64,000 bases of DNA from Micromonospora endolithica (lineage in GTDB: Bacteria; Actinomycetota; Actinomycetes; Mycobacteriales; Micromonosporaceae): contig NZ_RBAK01000003.1 of the NCBI RefSeq assembly GCF_003626595.1, positions 1 through 64,000 of the forward strand. Direction: 5' to 3'. Both the position numbers and the translations under genes were made by a program. A model generated the notes under the pieces. The model was not told the origin of the DNA. It ran no database searches and saw nothing but the letters and a program-made list of their open reading frames with translations. This document shows positions 60,831 to 64,000 of the stretch, in pieces; the first letter of the stretch is position 1; every line of letters begins with the position of its first letter.

Positions 60831-61481
60831 ATGCTCGCAAGGGTGTCCAGCGCGCCCACCTTCCGCCGCCTCCCCCGGGCCGTACGCGAGCAGCAGATGC
60901 TCGACGCGGCGGTCAAGGTCTTCTCCCGGCGCGGCTTCCACGCGGCCAGCATGGACGAGATCGCCGAGGACGCCGGCATCTCCAAGCCCATGGTCTACGC
61001 GTACCTGGGCACCAAGGAGGAACTCTTCGTCGCCTGCCTGCACCGTGAGGGCACCCGGATGATGCACGCCATCGCCGGGGCCGCCGCCCCCGACCTGCCC
61101 GCGGACGTCCGACTCTGGCGCGGGCTGCGGGCCTTCTTCGGCTTCGTCGGGGCACACCGGGACGGCTGGGCGGTCCTCTACCGGCAGGCCCGCGGCGAGC
61201 AGCCGTTCGCCGGGGAACTCGCCGCCATGCGGGCCCGGCTGGTCGAGGTGGTCGCCGGGATGCTCGACCACGCGCTGCGCACCGAGGGGCGCCAGGTGGG
61301 CGAGACCGACCTGGAGGTCGTCGCGTACGCCCTGGTCGGCGCGACGGAGTCGCTCGCCGACTGGCTCGCCGATCACCCGGAGGCCGACCCGGAGAAGACC
61401 GCCACCCGGATGATGAACGTCGCCTGGCAAGGCGCCGCCCAGCTCCTGCACGGCGAAACCTGGCGCCCACCCGCGGTGTAA
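60831..61481 (+). CDS. TetR-family transcriptional repressor
   Basis: This TetR protein of about 216 residues has the HTH near residues 23-65 (MLDAAVKVFSRRGFHAASMD, EIAEDAGISKPMVYAYLGTK). The all-helical ligand-binding domain (FVGAHRDGWAVLYRQARGEQ) is typical of repressors that sense acyl-CoA. ATG 60831 or GTG 60843 may start it. It should repress the divergent SCP2/dehydrogenase/ligase operon through the palindrome directly upstream. Confidence 0.92.
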   Translation: MLARVSSAPTFRRLPRAVREQQMLDAAVKVFSRRGFHAASMDEIAEDAGISKPMVYAYLGTKEELFVACLHREGTRMMHAIAGAAAPDLPADVRLWRGLRAFFGFVGAHRDGWAVLYRQARGEQPFAGELAAMRARLVEVVAGMLDHALRTEGRQVGETDLEVVAYALVGATESLADWLADHPEADPEKTATRMMNVAWQGAAQLLHGETWRPPAV

Positions 61482-61534
61482 GGAAGGGCCCCTTATTAAC
61501 GCCTCCGGTAGAGGAAGGGCCCCTTTTTAACGCG
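61482..61534. repeat. Two GGAAGGGCCCCTT repeats
   Basis: GGAAGGGCCCCTTATTAACG (61482) and GGAAGGGCCCCTTTTTAACG (61514) follow the TetR gene in direct orientation. Each is nearly palindromic at GGAAGGGCCCCTT. Two inverted copies flank the other side of the DedA gene. As far as I know such motifs are dispersed in Micromonospora-type genomes and lie at gene ends. Confidence 0.8.
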
Positions 61535-61557
61535 CCGCCGCACCGGATCGGCGGCGC

Positions 61558-62199
61558 TCAGGAGTCGACGGCGGCTTTTCGTGCGGCGGCGCGGCGCTTC
61601 GCGCGGTGGCGGAGCCAGCGGACCGCCTCCAGCAGCAGGGTGATCGCCACCGACAGGCCGACCCCGGCCAGGATTCCCCGGATCGGGTCGCGTTCGAAGG
61701 CCAGCCCGCCGAAGTGGCCGAGCAGCCCGCAGTAGAGCGCCCAGCTCAGCGCCGCGATCCCGTCGAACAGCAGGAAATTCCGCAGCGGATACCGGACCGC
61801 ACCCATGGTCAGCGTGACCGCCGTCCGGCCGCCGGGGACGTACCGGGAGGTGGTCAGGATCAGCCCGCCACGCCGGTCCACCGCCCGGCGGGCCCAGTCC
61901 GAGCCGGCCCGGCGGCGACTGTCGGCGGGCAGCTTGGCCAGCCGGTGCGCGCCCCCGCCGCGTCCGATCGCGTACGAGATGTGGTCCCCGGCGAGCGCGC
62001 CCACGGCGGCGGCCGCGATCACCCACACCAGATCGGGGTTGCCGCCGGTGGCCAGCACGGCGGCGGTGATCACGGCCGCCTCGCCCGGTACGACCGGGAA
62101 GAACGCGTCGAGCGCGGTGAGCCCGAAGATCAACAGGTACACCCACGGTGAGGCGACCATCTGCCGGAGCAGGTCGAGCACGGACTCCATGCCCCTCAT
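61558..62199 (-). CDS. DedA-family membrane protein
   Basis: The protein of about 213 residues belongs to the DedA/VTT family. It has PVVPGEAAVITAAVLATGGN near the N-terminus, GDHISYAIGRGGGAHRLAKL and the conserved Arg segment SRYVPGGRTAVTLTMGAVRY. Such proteins move phospholipids or undecaprenyl phosphate across the membrane. ATG 62199 or 62190 starts it. The gene is bracketed by GGAAGGGGCCCTT repeats on both sides. Confidence 0.92.
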   Translation of the reverse strand: MRGMESVLDLLRQMVASPWVYLLIFGLTALDAFFPVVPGEAAVITAAVLATGGNPDLVWVIAAAAVGALAGDHISYAIGRGGGAHRLAKLPADSRRRAGSDWARRAVDRRGGLILTTSRYVPGGRTAVTLTMGAVRYPLRNFLLFDGIAALSWALYCGLLGHFGGLAFERDPIRGILAGVGLSVAITLLLEAVRWLRHRAKRRAAARKAAVDS

Positions 62200-62215
62200 G
62201 CTCCGGGCCCCGCCT

Positions 62216-62265
62216 GTTAAGAAGGGGCCCTTCCTCGACAATAGGCGTTAATAAGGGGCCCTTCC
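62216..62265. repeat. Two inverted copies of the GGAAGGGGCCCTT repeat
   Basis: GTTAAGAAGGGGCCCTTCC (62216) and GCGTTAATAAGGGGCCCTTCC, of which the last 18 bases end at 62265, are the reverse complements of the repeat type at 61482-61534. They separate the DedA start from the MaoC stop. The last residues of the MaoC protein (GSVQGRAPY) are encoded by repeat sequence. Confidence 0.8.
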
Positions 62266-63132
62266 TTGCACTGAGCCGGCGAGGTGCGGGCGGCCCTTGG
62301 TGTCGTGCAGGGCGAAGTCCATGGTCGGGGTCGTGCTGAACGCCACCGTGCTGGGCAGCGGCACCGGCAGCTTGAACGCGACGTCGACCGTGTAAGCCTC
62401 GGGCAGCCGGTTGTCCAGCGCCGCCAGGCAGCGGGCCTTGCTCCACATGCCGTGCGCGATGGGCCGGGGGAAGCCGAGCAGCCGGGCGCCCAACCGGGAG
62501 GTGTGGATCGGGTTGTGGTCGCCGGAGACCCGCGCGTAGTCGGTGCCGACGCGGGGCTCGACCCGCCACCGGGCCGAGGCGGCCGGCGGCGCGGGTCGCT
62601 CACCCCGGTCGCGCCGCTCGCCGCCGCCGGGCGTGCGCTCCTTGCCGAGGTACGTCGAGACGCCGCGCCACACCTCCTCCCCGGCGACCGTGCCGACGAG
62701 CACCACGTCGATCTGCCGGCCCCGGTCGTGCGGGCGCAGGTTCTCCGCGTACGTGTGGAAGTCGATCGTCTCGTCGGCCCGGATCGGGCGGCACACGGTG
62801 ATCCGGTTGCCGACGTGCACCACGCCGGTCAACGGGATCGGAAACCCGGCCGTGGTCATCAGCCGCAGCGACAGCGGGAAGCCCATGATGTGCGGGTACG
62901 TCGCCGGCAGCCGGTCGGTCAGCGGGAACCCGCACACCCGGTCGTAGTCGGCCAGGTGCGCCCGGTCGACGGTGACGCCGGTGGTGGCCAGTTCCAGCGC
63001 GGGAGCCTCGGCGGCTCGCCGACCGCCGAGGCCGGGCAGCGCGCCGAGCAGCGCCTTCCGGTAGAGCGGCCCGGACGCGGGCATCCGGGGCAGGTCGACG
63101 CGGGTCCGGACGGGGGCGGACTGGTCGGTCAT
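62248..63132 (-). CDS. MaoC-family (R)-hydratase with double hot-dog fold
   Basis: The protein of about 294 residues has an N-terminal hot-dog domain (GFPLSLRLMTTAGFPIPLTG, ADETIDFHTYAENLRPHDRG) and a C-terminal one. The latter carries the hydratase-2 signature SGDHNPIHTSRLGARLLGFP with the catalytic Asp and His. It hydrates enoyl-thioesters. ATG 63132 overlaps the reductase stop by 4 bp. The C-terminus ends within a dispersed repeat. Confidence 0.9.
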   Translation of the reverse strand: MTDQSAPVRTRVDLPRMPASGPLYRKALLGALPGLGGRRAAEAPALELATTGVTVDRAHLADYDRVCGFPLTDRLPATYPHIMGFPLSLRLMTTAGFPIPLTGVVHVGNRITVCRPIRADETIDFHTYAENLRPHDRGRQIDVVLVGTVAGEEVWRGVSTYLGKERTPGGGERRDRGERPAPPAASARWRVEPRVGTDYARVSGDHNPIHTSRLGARLLGFPRPIAHGMWSKARCLAALDNRLPEAYTVDVAFKLPVPLPSTVAFSTTPTMDFALHDTKGRPHLAGSVQGRAPY

Positions 63133-64000
63133 CACGCCCCCAGCAGGCTCTGGCCGCAGACCCGTACGACGTTGCCGCTGACCGCGCCGGACGCCGGCCA
63201 GGCGAGCCAGCCGATCGTCTCCGCCACGTCCACCGGCAGGCCGCCCTGGGACAGGCTGTTCATCCGCCGGCCGGCCTCGCGCAGCCCCAACGGGATGCGG
63301 GCGGTCAGCCGGGTCTCGATGAAGCCGGGCGCGACCGCGTTGACGCTGACCTGCCGGTCGCGCAGCGCCGGGGCGAGCGACTCGACCAGCCCGATCACGC
63401 CGGCCTTGCTGGTGGCGTAGTTGGTCTGCCCCCGGTTGCCGGCGATCCCGGCGATCGAGGACACCGACACGATCCGCCCGCCGGCCGGGATCAGGTCCCG
63501 TTCCAGCAGCACGTCGTTGATCCGTTCCTGGCTGGAGAGGTTGATGTCGAGCACCGCGTCCCACCGGTCGACGTCCATCCGGCCGAGGGTCTTGTCCCGG
63601 GTGATGCCGGCGTTGTGCACCACCACGTCGACCCGCCCGTGCCGGCTCGCCAGGTGCTCGGCGAGCCGGGTCGGCGCGTCCGGTGCGGTCAGGTCGAGCT
63701 GCACCGCCGCGGCGCCGATCTCGTTGACCACCGCGGCCAGCTCGTCCCCGGCGCTCGGCACGTCCAGCGCCACCACCTGGGCACCGTCCCGGGCGAGCAC
63801 CCGGGCCAGCGCCGCGCCGATCCCGCGCGCCGCGCCGGTGACCAGCACGACCTGCCCGTCCAGCGGGCGGTCCCAGTCGGCCGGCGGCTCCGCCCGCCCG
63901 GTGCCGACCCGGACGACCTGCCCCGAGACGTACGCGGAGCGGCCGGAGAGCAGGAACCGCAGGGTGGACTCCAGGCTGGTGCGGGTGCCCGCGTCGCCGG
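63132..64000 (-). CDS. FabG4-like 3-oxoacyl-ACP reductase, 5' end beyond the window
   Basis: The partial gene covers the C-terminal 288 residues or so. The short-chain dehydrogenase domain has the NADPH loop [16 protein letters not shown], the active-site block [20 protein letters not shown] and the end [16 protein letters not shown]. Residues before it ([17 protein letters not shown]) belong to the N-terminal domain of high-molecular-weight FabG4 proteins, so the gene runs off the window. With MaoC it would carry out reduction and dehydration of a long-chain thioester. Confidence 0.9.
   Translation of the reverse strand, partial: GDAGTRTSLESTLRFLLSGRSAYVSGQVVRVGTGRAEPPADWDRPLDGQVVLVTGAARGIGAALARVLARDGAQVVALDVPSAGDELAAVVNEIGAAAVQLDLTAPDAPTRLAEHLASRHGRVDVVVHNAGITRDKTLGRMDVDRWDAVLDINLSSQERINDVLLERDLIPAGGRIVSVSSIAGIAGNRGQTNYATSKAGVIGLVESLAPALRDRQVSVNAVAPGFIETRLTARIPLGLREAGRRMNSLSQGGLPVDVAETIGWLAWPASGAVSGNVVRVCGQSLLGA

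Noticed and set aside
1-64000. CRISPR arrays
   Set aside because: No regularly spaced 25-40-bp direct repeats were found; the repeats present are short palindromes or 6-10-bp motifs.

Overview
The window looks like a chromosome segment of a high-GC actinomycete, most probably a member of the Micromonosporaceae close to Micromonospora (inference). The basis is GTG and TTG start codons, the SigE-family sigma factor with its membrane partner gene, and short palindromic repeats built on GGAAGGGGCCCTT. No rRNA, tRNA or CRISPR array was seen.

Layout. (1) 1-12965 is ordinary chromosome: an AbiEi/DUF559-type gene between two inverted repeats, purD, three small unknown genes, and a stress-type cassette of a YqiJ/NfeD-like membrane protein, a flotillin and a 1.7-kaa ATPase. 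It ends in the first four fifths of a SigE-family sigma factor gene. (2) About 12966-54194 reads as one 41.2-kb integrative element inserted in that sigma factor gene. A large serine integrase lies directly inside the left junction. The missing last 29 codons of the sigma factor gene lie at 54191-54280, directly before the gene that normally follows it. (3) 54273-64000 is chromosome again: the sigma partner protein, an MFS transporter, an EndoU-type toxin with its probable immunity protein, and an acyl-CoA/lipid gene set (SCP2, acyl-CoA dehydrogenase, AMP-ligase, TetR, MaoC, FabG4-like reductase).

The element is a mosaic. Its left part has two secreted-protein genes, each broken by one extra base, decayed recombinase debris, and scattered defence-type genes (AbiTii, a PD-(D/E)XK nuclease, an HTH/GNAT pair). 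25.4-28.8 kb holds a remnant of an actinomycete conjugative element (DUF2637 protein, replication-relaxation protein, TGTCAG-type repeats) with no TraSA/FtsK translocase. 29.5-39.5 kb is a leftward ten-gene operon: zinc-ribbon protein, GPP34, amino acid permease, GNAT with an amber codon, Asp/Asn hydroxylase, nucleotidyltransferase, LOG-like, phosphoribosyltransferase, HAD, and a complete second-type alanyl-tRNA synthetase. Opposite it lies a regulator/inositol-phosphatase pair. I read this as an undescribed nucleotide/amino-acid pathway.

43.4-50.7 kb is a compact defence module between transposase remnants. It has a CARF-HEPN ribonuclease without any CRISPR locus, facing a three-gene operon of an SF1 helicase, an unknown 421-residue protein and a phospholipase-D-type nuclease. 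That operon resembles Mokosh anti-phage systems but lacks the kinase and carries an unknown third component. It is the best candidate for a new system here, together with the LOG/PRTase/nucleotidyltransferase/AlaRS operon.
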